The notes under the pieces: generated by a model
What the model was told of the DNA's origin: nothing
Databases searched by the model: none
Seen by the model: only the letters and a program-made list of their open reading frames with translations
Part shown: positions 12,201 through 21,822 of the stretch, in pieces
Layout of the letters: the number at the start of each line of letters is the position of its first letter
How positions within the stretch are numbered: the stretch's first letter is position 1
Origin: Megamerina dolium
Taxonomy: Eukaryota; Arthropoda; Insecta; Diptera; Megamerinidae
DNA: 64,000 nucleotides
Assembly (NCBI GenBank): GCA_963854835.1
Contig: OY978525.1
Location: 1,259,501-1,323,500 of the forward strand
Direction of reading: 5' to 3'
Translations under genes and position numbers: made by a program

Positions 12201-15128
12201 GAACTGTAATAAAGTTTACATATTATAGTTACAATAATTGGAGAGTTTACTGTTATTTGATTTTATAAATTTCTTTTGCCTTTCATTTCACATCAAATTA
12301 CTTGAATTATTAACGTTCGGTTTTAATTTAGTTAATTTGTTTTAGTTACACTATGTTGTTTCAGTTTCATCTTCCTCGTCTACGTCTTCTTTTTGTGTTT
12401 TTTTTTTTCATTTTTGTATCTTCTATTTGATTTCAAAGTGTATTTTTTTGATTAAATTAACCCGCAGCTTGATTTAACCCATACTGTCTCATTACAAAAG
12501 AATGTCGATTTTAATGTTGAGTGCATATACCATACATATGTATGTATGATCTAAGATGGTCACCCCCAATTTGACTAATTGAAGGCGCATTTTGAGCAAA
12601 AAAATTTCCAACAATAGCAGCAACTACAATTATGGTGCAACATTAAGACGTAGTACGCAATTTATACGCTATAGAGCGAAAGCAATGATGTAGTACATAT
12701 ATATATATATATGGGAATATGCGTAAGTACACTGGAAAAAAAATTAATTGGAAAAAAACAAAAAAGAAACAATGAAATTCCAATGAAAATAGACAATAAC
12801 TTATTAGAGCATATTACTTCCTTCCAAATATTCAAGTTATGTGCAGTCTTTTTGCAATTAAAACATCTCCTATTGAAAATGAAAAGGACTAATGTTACTT
12901 TCAGTGTAATACTATATATGCATGTATTCATATAGCATAATAATAACCATCATAGTTGCATAATTATAGTAGTAGCAGAATTAAATACATATATTGTATA
13001 TGTTTACACTGTGCAATGCAATGAGCGCATAGGCGCGTGTGTATGTGTGTTTGTCAGATAATTCCTAGTATGTCTAACTAATGATATAAAAAGTCTAATA
13101 TCAGGAATAAATAAATTAAAGAGCACTAGTGGTTTCTCTTCTGTTCAATTATGCCATGTACTCGTATGTATTATATATTATCATGCCCTTAGTGAATGAG
13201 ATCCTTATTTCGTTCGCAGTAGGCGTGCGAAGAAAAAAAGATAAAGTCGACCGGATTTCCTGTAATATTTCAATAGATTTTCATTAACATGGCTTGTGCA
13301 ATATTTAGTTGCTTGATCTATCCACAAGTGCGTAGTACACAAATCACGTGTATTCACCATGGCACATAGATGAAATGCGATTATTTTAGAAAGTTTTGTA
13401 CTTAAGCATGACAATAGAGGCAGGATAATGAAAATAGATATTATTTTAAATTTTACTAAATGTATTTTGTTATTTGGAGAATCACAGTTAGAGGGATCGC
13501 CATGTGCTGAATATGCTGAAATATCGAATAACTTTGCAAATTGCAAATTCCGGAAATTATGTGTTGTTTTTGTTCATTAAAATAGAGAGAAATTGCCTAA
13601 AATAGTTGCCAACACATCTTGGAAATATCACAAAATACATGGCTGCCTTAGCTCAATGCTTAGTGTATTGGCGTTCTGGTCTGTAATTAGTGGATTCAAT
13701 TCTAGGTTGAAGCAAAATATTAATATCGAAAGGATTTTCTTCTCGAACGGTACCCATCTGTTGGCAAACAATTGTCAATTCTCTCGGCAGTAACAATTTG
13801 CCATAAAAATGCTTCTAAAATGAGCTCTGTGACAAAGTTCTGCCGTTAGGACTAATAAAAGTAGGTCCCTTCTTATACTGTCCAAAAATTTAGCATGCAC
13901 AACAGTACTACATAACTTTATAAATACATCGTATCTATATGTAGTATTTGCATATGTTGCAATTTAAGGGAAAATAAAACTACATTAAATGGGAGGATGG
14001 ATAGAAGTACACCGCAAGCAACAATAATCATCATCATATTATTAATAAGGCGGGCAGTAGGGGTTTACCAATGTACATGGACATTCAAGATGTGTGCGTA
14101 TATTTGTGTGTGCGTCTGTTTCTTTCTGCTAATTTCGTTGTTGTTGGCAATAGTTTGTTTTTTTTTTCTCATTCTTATTTGGTCATCGTCTCTATGTCGT
14201 CTTCTATTTAATATTAAAATACGAGCAATTACATACATACATACATATGCATTTGCTTGTATGATTACGTGCTATTTTTACTATTGCTTTAACCACAGGG
14301 TTTTTGGTGTTGTTGTATGTTATATTATAACATGCATACGTACATATAGTCTTTACTATATAATAGTTTTATTTTTATTTTTTTTTTTTTTGCTGTTGGT
14401 CTTCCGCATTTATTCCCTTCTAAGAAGCAACTTGAGATAATGGCCGATGAGCACAAGCAGGACAGTTGGCTTTAAGTTTAAGTAATTTCATCACCAGTGA
14501 CACAACCACCACTATCACCACCACCACCACCACCACCATCACCACTAATAATGCCTTCACCGTCATACTACCACTTGTGTTTCTTTAATGAATCGTCGAA
14601 ACTTCATAAATGCGTAAATACTATGTATGTATGTATATAGTGGAGAGCCTCGTAAGCCTCATGTATTATATATAGTTACGAGTTAAATGAATGTACATAC
14701 ATACATACAACCATACAAGTCGTTAACTCATACTTGTAGCGACGATGAATAGCAGGGCTCTCGTAAAATCGACATACTTTTACATACATTTTTTTTACCT
14801 ACTATCGCACATACTACATACATGTGTACGTAAGTGACCGACCATTAGTGCGACATCCGGTGTGGATGACTTTGGTATCATCATCATCATCATCATCTTA
14901 TTTTATTCTTGGTTATTTTTTTTTGTCTCTCCTTTCTGCTTCTCTTTTCTTCTTCTTCTTCTTCGTTGATTTCATTCAGTGAGTAGGTATATTCGTACTT
15001 TGCAATTGGAACACTTGAGCCTTTTTCTAGTTTTTCTTCGTCCGTCATACGTTAATTCTCTCTTGTTGTTTTTATGTTTCGTATTTTTTTTTTGGTGTCG
15101 TGTTTTTCTGCTGCTTTTATTACACGTT

Positions 15129-15159
<31 letters not shown>

Positions 15160-18100
15160 TTTACTCATAATGTCGATATGTATGTATATATGTCACTTAC
15201 TTGTTTCTTCCGTTCAGCATACGTATAGACACATACATACAATTGCTTATATGTTTGTATTTATAATGTGTAAAGGATCATCTACGGACATTTGTGGTCT
15301 GGTGTCTTTCACAAACTCAATAAGCTGACTATGCAGCAGTTTGTACATATATATGTAGGTACTCGTATGTAGTAACAAGAACACGTATGAATGTAAGTAA
15401 AGTTGAATAAATGCTTGCTTCAAACACACTTTTTGGAAAGACAATTTCCAGGACTACCGGTCGTTCTGTAGTTAGTGCTGCTTTAGTAGCTGATTTCATA
15501 CAGTATTATACATATCAATGTACATTGTAAGTACAATGTAAGTTTGTTGGAAACATCAACTGACGAACTGAACGAAATGAAATGAACTGGTCTGCTACAA
15601 GTGGTAGTTTGTTAGGTTTATTACACTTTTTCGTTTCGTTTGTATGTATGTACGTATGTGCATTGTTGATTTTGTGCTGATATCTTGTCACACTTCAACT
15701 ATTCTAATATTCGATGTCGCCTTCTTTCTTTGTGACGACCAAAGAAATGCAACTATGTATGTGTCAACATACATAAGTGTATGTAACGACATGTGGGTAT
15801 CATTGGTAATTATTTGTAAAATATATATACGTATGTATATTCAGAAGGGTGAAAAATTTGCTAAAATACAATAAAAATGCAAGTCTAATACAAATTCTGA
15901 GCCTACGAAATATCAATATGACACTTGTATAACATTTCACTGTTAACATCCTGATGTTGATGTTATTAACATTCTATTATGCTGCTAACTTGCTGTTGAT
16001 TTTGTGGATCTATTTCTTTATTATATTTTAATAATTATATTTAAATGATTACATATTGGATTAAAATATTTTACGAAAAAATAGCTTGTAGGCTTTTTTT
16101 TCGAAATTGGTTTGAATTTCATTTTCGACTTGAGACTTTCATTGAGACATTTTTACAAACAAAAATTTTACGTAAATTTGCCCTATGGCATTATTTTTTT
16201 TTTACCTTTTGAACAATTTGATACGCTCTAATGTACAAACATATATACAATAACATATAATATTTATTGATGATATGATGGGGAGCGCAAAATTAAAACT
16301 TCTACACATATTCTGTACTCTGTATATGTAATTTACTATCTATATTTAGTATCTTTATAATTGTTTCTTTGCTTTTTTTCTTTCTTTTTTTTACTAACTT
16401 CTCTTTGTATCTATCAAAAGTACCTACACAGAAAGGCAGAATAGGCAATTTCCATAATTTATTTTCCCATCGGAAACTGGGTTCATTTAAAAATGTTATT
16501 ATAAACGAGTCGTCGTCGTCGTCATCATCTACCAAAGCCAATAATCAATTAATTCATTGATGACTTTGTCATTGGTCGTCGTGGTGCGAGCAACTTTGTT
16601 TGGTTTCTTTATTATTATTATTTTTTTTTTCAGATGAATTTGTATGTGCTTGTTAATTTATGTACGAGCAATTCTCTCTTCCATGCCACCGATGCTTTAC
16701 AGCAACACTTCCACTTATTTTTATGTATTTTTATGATTCAGAGCAAGCTCTTCTTCTGGCCAATCGGTCGTACAGTCGTTTGGTTGTGTTTGGTCGAACA
16801 AATTTAGTCGTTTTCGATGCTAATGAGATGACCACATTAAATATGTATTTGAATAGGTAGGTAGGTTGTTTGATTACGTAGAGTACATAATCGTATGTAT
16901 TATATAGCCTTTGAGAATATACATGCATGCATGTTTTGTGACACAAACGAAAACGTGTTGTACCATTTGGACTGTTGTGTGTGTGTATGTGTGTATGTGT
17001 GTGTGGGGGGGACTTTATCACGAAATTAGTTCACAACTAAGTCATTCATTCATTCGTAAATACAAACAACAACAACAACAACAACAAACAGAAAGAAATC
17101 AATTCAAATGCGACGGCGTGTAGGCCGCACATTTGAAATGATTATGCTTGATACAAATTGGGTGGGAAACTGTACGCTTTGTTAAGAAAATAATACATAC
17201 GAGTATATGTGTGGAGAATGGACAATGGAAGAAGCTATTAACAACTTAGCATATAACATATACATACTTGCATTGTATATACATAATAATGAGCACAAAA
17301 TCACTATTACTTTTTTACTTTTTTTCCATTGTAGTGCCAAATGGAGTTCGAACACAAAATACGGCCGTCCAAAAGTTTCGTGTTACACCGCATGATGTAC
17401 AAATTCTAGAGGGCACCGATACACTGCTTCGATGTGAGATTGCAAATCGTGTGGGCCAAGTACAATGGACTAAAGATGGTTTCGCTTTGGGGTTTTCGGC
17501 TGTTATACACGGTTTTCCACGTTATTCGGTCTTGGTCGATGCCAAAAATGGTGTCTACAATTTACAAATCAGTAATGCCACACTAGAAGATGATGCTGAA
17601 TATCAATGTCAAGTTGGTCCAGCACCCGGAAATCCGGCCATACGAGCTAATGCTAAACTCAGTATCATTGCGGCACCCAGTTCTATTGCCATTGAAGGCT
17701 ATGCACAGAATTCCAAGGTTGAAGTGATCGAAAAACAGAATCTGACACTTAAATGCGTTGCGGAGAATGCAAATCCCGCAGCCGAAATTGTTTGGTTTAA
17801 CTCCAATACACCAATAACGAATGGTAAGTACTTGATAGCACTTAATTTTGTGGTCAGAAAGCAAAAAATCGCGTTAGTTGTGCTAAATTGCGCACTATTA
17901 CGACTGGTAGTTTGTAATTTTTGTAATATTACAGTTCTACATAAAGTGGAAATAAACGAGACGGTACCGAAACGTTTTCGCACCACTTCGACAATAACCA
18001 TAAAGGCACGAGCCGATGATGACTTTAAGGAGTATTCATGTGAAGCACGTCACAAGGCATTGCCACCAGATGTACCAATGCGATCGAATGTTCAATTATC

Positions 18101-21100
18101 GGTTTTATGTAAGTTAGCGATTAACTAGTAAGCTATTTGTATCTAATTCTTTACGTGTGCGTGTCTACTTTCGAAAAATCAGATCCTCCGGGTGCACCAT
18201 TCTTTGAGGGTTATGGTCCTGGTGAAACATTGAGACGTGGCCAGAGGGTACAAATCGCTTGTCGCAGTCGTGGTGGGAATCCTTCGGCACAATTGGTGTG
18301 GTATAAGAATGGCATAGCGCTGGCATCACCACAAAAGTATGTTAATTTGTGTACACCTTGAATTTATTCAACATTTGTCCATGTAAAATTCTGTATTTTC
18401 TGCAGAACCTCGGGCAGATTATCGGAAAATGTATACAAATTTGTCGCAGAAGCCTCTGATAATGGTGCAAATTTAGTTTGTGAAGCCAAAAATATACTCT
18501 CTACGAAGCCTTTGCGTGCTGAACTTAATTTAACTGTCTTATGTAAGTACAGTACTGTCGATTTTTATGCTCTAGTTTTCATTTAAATACATCCTCATGT
18601 AGTTGCTCCAAAAGATGTTGCCATTACTGGTGTTACGGAAGCCAAAGTGGGCGATATAGTGCAACTTACCTGCAGCACCGCGCCATCAAATCCACCTGCC
18701 CACATAAATTGGTCTATGAATGGTCGTCCATTAGGAAACAGCACATACAAGACAATGACAAATGCTGATGGCGGTTGGATTAGTACATCGAACATTACCA
18801 TCAGCATAGATACGCGCAGTCGTTCATTTGTGGCGGTATGTCATGCGCACAACACCGAGCTCGCACAGAATGTAATCAGCTCACATACAGTGAATGTGTT
18901 ATGTAAGTTTTATTTATTTTTTATTAAAAATCGTGATGTCTATTTCCATAAAAAAACCGCTCTAATAATCAATATCGATATTTAGACCCACCATCACCCC
19001 CACTGCTAACGGGTTACAATGAAGGTGACATTATCACTTCCGGTTCGGTTAAACGTTTATACTGTTCTTCGGTTGGAGGCAATCCTGTACCGACTCTGAA
19101 TTGGTATAAAAATGACAAGAAACTCAATGCAGTTGCAAAAATGCTCGATAATAAGATCACTTCCGATCTGTCGATATTGGTAAATGCGACCGATAATAAT
19201 GCGATCTACAAATGTGAAGTACAAAGTCCTGCAATTGATATTCCGCTCTTTGCTACAAAAACATTAAGTGTACATTGTAAGTGTTTTCATTTCTACATGT
19301 TAACGTATAAAACTAAATAAAAACCCCATTTCAGTTCCGCCCGATACTGTGAAAATAAGTGTGCAACCAAAAAATTTAGTGCCCGGTATTAGGGCAAAGC
19401 TAATTTGTGATTCCAGTTCAAGCAATCCGCCAGCCAAAGTGTCTTGGTGGAAGGATGGCATTCCAGTGGATGGGGTAAATCTCTCCACAAAATCGGGTCT
19501 CTGGGGTGGTTCTGTCTCAACGCTTGAGGTGCATATTAATATAACACAGGATTTAGATGGTATCGCTTACACTTGTCAAAGCATCAATGAGGTCTTGCAG
19601 CGTAGTGTTCATGAAACAATAAATTTGGATGTGCTATGTAAGCTCTTTAAAGTGATTTTCAGTATTTGTGTCAAACATTTTTTCACATACACGCCTTTTT
19701 TGAAAAATAGTTCCACCAAAATTTGATGCAAATCAAGTAACACAATATTCCGGCGTTGAAGGTGAACCATTGCGTGTGGAATTACATGCAACAGGAAATC
19801 CAATGGCAATATCATATTCGTGGACAAAGGACGGTCTTCCAATATCAGTGAACGGTTTAAGTGGCTCTCAACGTATTTCATCCGAAGGCGCCATACTAAA
19901 CATAACGAAACTGAATCGTAATGATGCGGGTAGCTACATTTGTGAAGCAATGAATTCACAGGGTGCAACCATGATTGAAGTTCAAGTTAATGTCGAATGT
20001 GAGTACATGTTAATGCACGATTATATTGTGTTATAAACACAATGTTCATAATTTAGATCCACCAACTGTCGAATCGTCTTCGGATGGTAGCAGCTTTATT
20101 GTCGGCGAAGATGCTGTGCTTGCATGCACGGCTAGTGCGCGCCCTCTTGCTGCAGAGAATATACATTGGTCGCGTGACGATTTTGACATGTCTGGCAGAA
20201 CATCAACCAAATTTGAGAATGGCACACTGTATTTGCATGTGAAGAATGTACAACGCTCCGATGTAGGCAATTTTACATGCTCCGCCAATAATCATCGTGG
20301 TCCAACAGCTCGTCATGATGTTATGCTTGTTGTTCAATGTAAGCGACTATTCTATGATTGCAAATTTTCCATGATTCTAACTTGTATGTGTCTCTCCACT
20401 TAGCTGCCCCTGAATTGGATCATTCGCCGGCATTTACACGTTTTGCTGCGCGCCTAGGTGATCGTGCACATCTCATTTGTAGAGCTATGGGTGCACCGCA
20501 ACCAACTTTTACATGGCGACGCAATGGTCGTGATATTAAAATGCAGCGACGTAATAAATTTGCTGTTGTTGAGCATAAAATTGATCCATTAACATATGAA
20601 TCGACGCTGTTGATTGAGAATACGTCCACGGATGATTACGGACAATATGAGTGCGTGACGCGTAACACACATGGTCAGGCGAGCTCGACTTTGGAGCTAA
20701 GTAAACCATCGCGACCTGATACTCCCTTTGATTTGCGGTTGGGTAATATTTCTGATGATACGCTGACGCTTTTATGGACTCCCGGCTTCGATGGCGGTCT
20801 ACCAGTGTACTATCGATTGCGTTACAAATTGGTCGGAGACGATAAGTACAAAATTGTCGACGTTAAGCCAGGACAACTGAATGTGACATTGAATGGCCTT
20901 AAAATGGGTGCTTCTTATGCATTCTCCATTATGGCTGCCAATGAGGCAGGAGGCAGCAAATTCATGAACGACATTAAGCTAACGATGGCCAAAGGTGAGT
21001 GTTGTCAGAGAAAAATAGAACCCATCATTTAAATATACCTTCATTATTTTGCCTCCTTCTAGGTTCTCAACCATACTCAGCTGAATTTGTGGAAAAAGAT

Positions 21101-21822
21101 GAGATGCCAAATTTGATGATAATTGGCATAACATCGGCCGCTATGATTCTGTTGGTATTAAATGCTGCCCTAGTGGCATGGTTTGTGATACGTCGTCAAA
21201 ATAAAAGTAATACTGAAACGGAAAGCCCAAACGATGATGCATATTCCAAGGATGATAATCAATCTGTCTATAAGGTAAGCATTCGATTCGTTTCTGATAC
21301 TGGAAAATGCATATCGACTTAAACAACAATTCATTTTAGTTGCCAATACCTGTTTTACAGTCGACGGATCTGCATAAAAAGGCGACTTCTACATATTTGG
21401 TTGAAAATGTCGATATTATACAATCGACAGCATACCCACCTAAATATCAAGAGAGCTCAATGTGCACACCACCATATATTTGCAATCCGGATTTCACACG
21501 TACGTTGCCCAACCCAAAACGACACAGCAGTCGTAATGGTGTTGGTGGTGTCGGTGGTGGTGGTGGTGGCACTATCGAAACGACTCGATCCAAAGATGAT
21601 CATATGTTAATTTCAAACGGTCTTTACATACCATCACCATCACCCGCCTCATCATTGGTCATCAAAGGTAGTTACATTTCATCACCTTCGCCAGCACCAC
21701 CGCTAGATGGCTCATATTTCAATATGAGCGATAAGTACATATCATATCCACCTGTGGTAAGCATATAAATTATCTTCATGGAATTCTCATAATCATCGAA
21801 TTAATTTCTTTAGGCCTATTGA
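3130..21822 (+). CDS. hbs: hibris orthologue (nephrin-type Ig adhesion receptor), complete, 14 coding exons
   Basis: Joining 3130-3202, 17335-17823, 17935-18108, 18183-18336, 18406-18542, 18603-18902, 18986-19276, 19335-19637, 19711-19998, 20057-20338, 20404-20994, 21063-21274, 21340-21756 and 21814-21822 gives 3,720 nt, or 1,239 residues, with every junction GT-AG and in phase. Order: signal peptide (1 to about 24), nine Ig domains (about 42-930), fibronectin III (about 933-1025), transmembrane helix (about 1045-1070), cytoplasmic tail (1071-1239). This layout and length, and motifs such as QWTKDGFALGFSAV, match Drosophila Hibris from memory; the paralogue Sns has a much longer tail. In Drosophila, Hbs is a plasma-membrane receptor that binds Kirre/Roughest during myoblast fusion, nephrocyte diaphragm formation and eye patterning. 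The function here is inferred from orthology. No stop or frameshift is seen. The start at 3130 has the context CAAAATG; an in-frame ATG at 3070 is the alternative. Confidence 0.93.
5939..5968. repeat. perfect 30-bp AT palindrome
   Basis: The sequence from 5939 to 5968 equals its own reverse complement, built from ATGTATATATACAT units. It lies in hbs intron 1 and is probably a simple-sequence cruciform-prone tract. Confidence 0.8.
8280..8510. repeat. degenerate member of the GATCGAGCTGAAA/CATACAAAAGT dispersed repeat
   Basis: Shares ordered words with better copies near 53.3, 61.3 and 62.5 kb (aaaccacatc, tataaaagt, caaaatat, atcgaatga). Strongly diverged; non-coding. Confidence 0.35.
8811..9017 (+). 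repeat. A-rich low-complexity tract
   Basis: About 200 bp dominated by A on the + strand with scattered G, C and T. It produces a spurious lysine-rich open frame. No gene is supported. Confidence 0.7.
9073..9092. repeat. (CTAC)5 microsatellite
   Basis: CTAC repeated in hbs intron 1. Confidence 0.85.
9740..10010. repeat. dispersed CATACAAAAGT-type repeat, two diverged units
   Basis: Two successive units carry GGATGAAAAGCACACCTACTT...CATACAAATGTA and GGATAAAAATCAAGCCTAG...CATACAGAAGTA. The order of words matches the copies near 53.3 and 62.5 kb. Confidence 0.5.
11505..11531. repeat. (ATG)9 microsatellite
   Basis: Perfect trinucleotide run in intron 1. Confidence 0.9.
11958..12180. repeat. 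diverged copy of the approx. 200-bp repeat found at 35.77-36.19 kb
   Basis: It carries GTAGGATGTCCGACGGGCC, AGAGTAGTTACATT and CATGGATTACATC, matching GTAGGATATCCAAATCGACC, AGAATAGTTACATT and TATGGATTTTAGGTC of the copies at 35.8-36.0 kb. Non-coding; origin unknown. Confidence 0.5.
13641..13910 (+). mobile_element. tRNA-derived SINE, copy 1 (with A and B boxes)
   Basis: The head reads like a decayed tRNA: A-box-like TTAGCTCAATGC (about 13648-13659) and B-box-like GGATTCAATTCT (13692-13703), then the family body beginning GAAGC and containing CAATTTGCC, GAGCTCTGTGACAAAG, GTTCTGCCGTT and TTTAGCATGCACAACAGTA. The same body occurs in four other places in this window. RNA polymerase III promoter origin is inferred from the boxes. 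Confidence 0.75.
14517..14555. repeat. (ACC)n microsatellite
   Basis: Imperfect ACC/ATC trinucleotide run in hbs intron 1. Confidence 0.85.
15131..15157. repeat. (CTG)9 microsatellite
   Basis: Perfect trinucleotide run in hbs intron 1; the leucine- and cysteine-rich open frames across it are artefacts. Confidence 0.9.
17335..17823 (+). CDS. hbs: hbs coding exon 2: Ig1 and first half of Ig2
   Basis: Residues about 25-187. Ig1 has the paired cysteines LLRCEI and EYQCQVG, with the conserved W in VQWTKDG. Ig2 begins with LTLKCVAENANPAAEIVWF. The acceptor is ATTGTAG; the donor is GTAAGT at 17824, phase 1. The following 111-bp intron has no stop in this frame. Confidence 0.93.
17935..18108 (+). 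CDS. hbs: hbs coding exon 3: second half of Ig2
   Basis: Residues about 188-245, from VLHKVEINE to QLSVL. It supplies the second Ig2 cysteine (YSCEARHKALPPDVP, a segment highly conserved in Hbs and Sns). Acceptor ATTACAG; donor GTAAGT at 18109; phase 1 on both sides. Confidence 0.93.
18183..18336 (+). CDS. hbs: hbs coding exon 4: first half of Ig3
   Basis: It begins YPPGAPFFEGYGPGETLRRG and contains IACRSRGGNPSAQLVWYKNG with the first Ig3 cysteine and tryptophan. Acceptor AAATCAG; donor GTATGT at 18337, phase 2. Confidence 0.92.
18406..18542 (+). CDS. hbs: hbs coding exon 5: second half of Ig3
   Basis: It encodes KTSGRLSENVYKF through LVCEAKN to LNLTVL, holding the second Ig3 cysteine. Acceptor TTTTCTGCAG; donor GTAAGT at 18543, phase 1. 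No long open frame marks this exon; it was found by reading from the acceptor. Confidence 0.92.
18603..18902 (+). CDS. hbs: hbs coding exon 6: Ig4
   Basis: One complete Ig domain (residues about 343-442), starting FAPKDVAITG, with VQLTCSTAPSNPPAHINW and FVAVCHAHN. Phase 1 on both sides, so the exon is a symmetrical Ig unit. Donor GTAAGT at 18903. Confidence 0.93.
18986..19276 (+). CDS. hbs: hbs coding exon 7: Ig5
   Basis: Complete Ig domain (residues about 443-539): YPPSPPLLTGYNEG, then LYCSSVGGNPVPTLNWYKND and IYKCEVQS. Symmetrical phase-1 exon. Acceptor GATATTTAG; donor GTAAGT at 19277. Confidence 0.93.
19335..19637 (+). CDS. hbs: hbs coding exon 8: Ig6
   Basis: Complete Ig domain (residues about 540-640): KLICDSSSSNPPAKVSWWKDG and AYTCQSINEVLQRS. 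The SSSSNPPAK and GLWGGSVSTLE segments are typical of the Hbs/Sns family. Acceptor CCATTTCAG; donor GTAAGC at 19638. Confidence 0.93.
19711..19998 (+). CDS. hbs: hbs coding exon 9: Ig7
   Basis: Complete Ig domain (residues about 641-736), YSWTKDGLPIS to AGSYICEAMNSQG. The B-strand position that normally holds the first cysteine reads RVELHATGNP, so the usual intradomain disulfide is absent. Acceptor AAAAATAG; donor GTGAGT at 19999. Confidence 0.92.
20057..20338 (+). CDS. hbs: hbs coding exon 10: Ig8
   Basis: Complete Ig domain (residues about 737-830): AVLACTASARPL, HWSRDDFDM and NFTCSANNHRG. Acceptor ATAATTTAG; donor GTAAGC at 20339; phase 1 on both sides. Confidence 0.92.
20404..20994 (+). 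CDS. hbs: hbs coding exon 11: Ig9 plus fibronectin III domain
   Basis: The longest exon (residues about 831-1027). Ig9 has LICRAMGAPQPTFTWRRNG and YECVTRNTHG (cysteines about 856 and 914). The fibronectin III domain follows, with LLWTPGFDGG and a YRLRYK strand, ending ANEAGGSKF. Acceptor CTCCACTTAG; donor GTGAGT at 20995, phase 1. Confidence 0.93.
21063..21274 (+). CDS. hbs: hbs coding exon 12: transmembrane helix
   Basis: Residues about 1028-1098. A juxtamembrane acidic stretch precedes a single membrane helix (about 1045-1070, IIGITSAAMILLVLNAALVA) and a basic stop-transfer RRQNK. Acceptor CCTTCTAG; donor GTAAGC at 21275, phase 0. Confidence 0.93.
21340..21756 (+). CDS. hbs: hbs coding exon 13: cytoplasmic tail
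   Basis: Residues 1099-1237. Visible features are several tyrosines (YLVE, YPPKYQE, a YxxM motif YFNM at 1224-1227), a glycine run (about 1165-1175) and a proline/serine duplication (YIPSPSPA then YISSPSPA). These are possible adaptor-binding sites; function is inferred. Acceptor TCATTTTAG; donor GTAAGC at 21757, phase 0. If that donor is skipped, translation ends at a TAA at 21766-21768. Confidence 0.9.
21814..21822 (+). CDS. hbs: hbs coding exon 14: last two residues and stop
   Basis: After a 57-bp intron (GTAAGC at 21757 to TTCTTTAG at 21813) the sequence GCC TAT TGA adds Ala-Tyr and stops. The exon continues as 3' UTR. The call rests on good splice sites and phase. Reading through instead gives a C-terminus VVSI. 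Confidence 0.75.
   Translation, partial: AY

Larger units (their letters stand above)
3203..17334 (+). other. hbs intron 1 (14.1 kb), no other gene seen
   Basis: The intron is bounded by GTAAGT at 3203 and TTTTTTCCATTGTAG ending at 17334. It carries AT-rich DNA, many simple repeats, one SINE copy (13641-13910), degenerate dispersed repeats near 8.3-8.5, 9.7-10.0 and 11.96-12.18 kb, and an A-rich tract at about 8.8-9.0 kb. The open stretches inside it are short, of simple composition, and match no family I recognise. Long first introns commonly hold enhancers, but no specific site cluster could be assigned by eye. Confidence 0.7.

Noticed and set aside
13205..13546. 113-codon minus-strand frame
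   Set aside because: No recognisable domain, no neighbours or signals; length is within chance for the window.
13997..14440. 147-codon hydrophobic frame in intron 1
   Set aside because: The composition comes from T-rich simple sequence; no family features or conserved motif, and it is crossed by microsatellite-like DNA.
17583..17864. Minus-strand open frames across the hbs exons
   Set aside because: They are antisense shadows of the well-supported Ig-coding exons.
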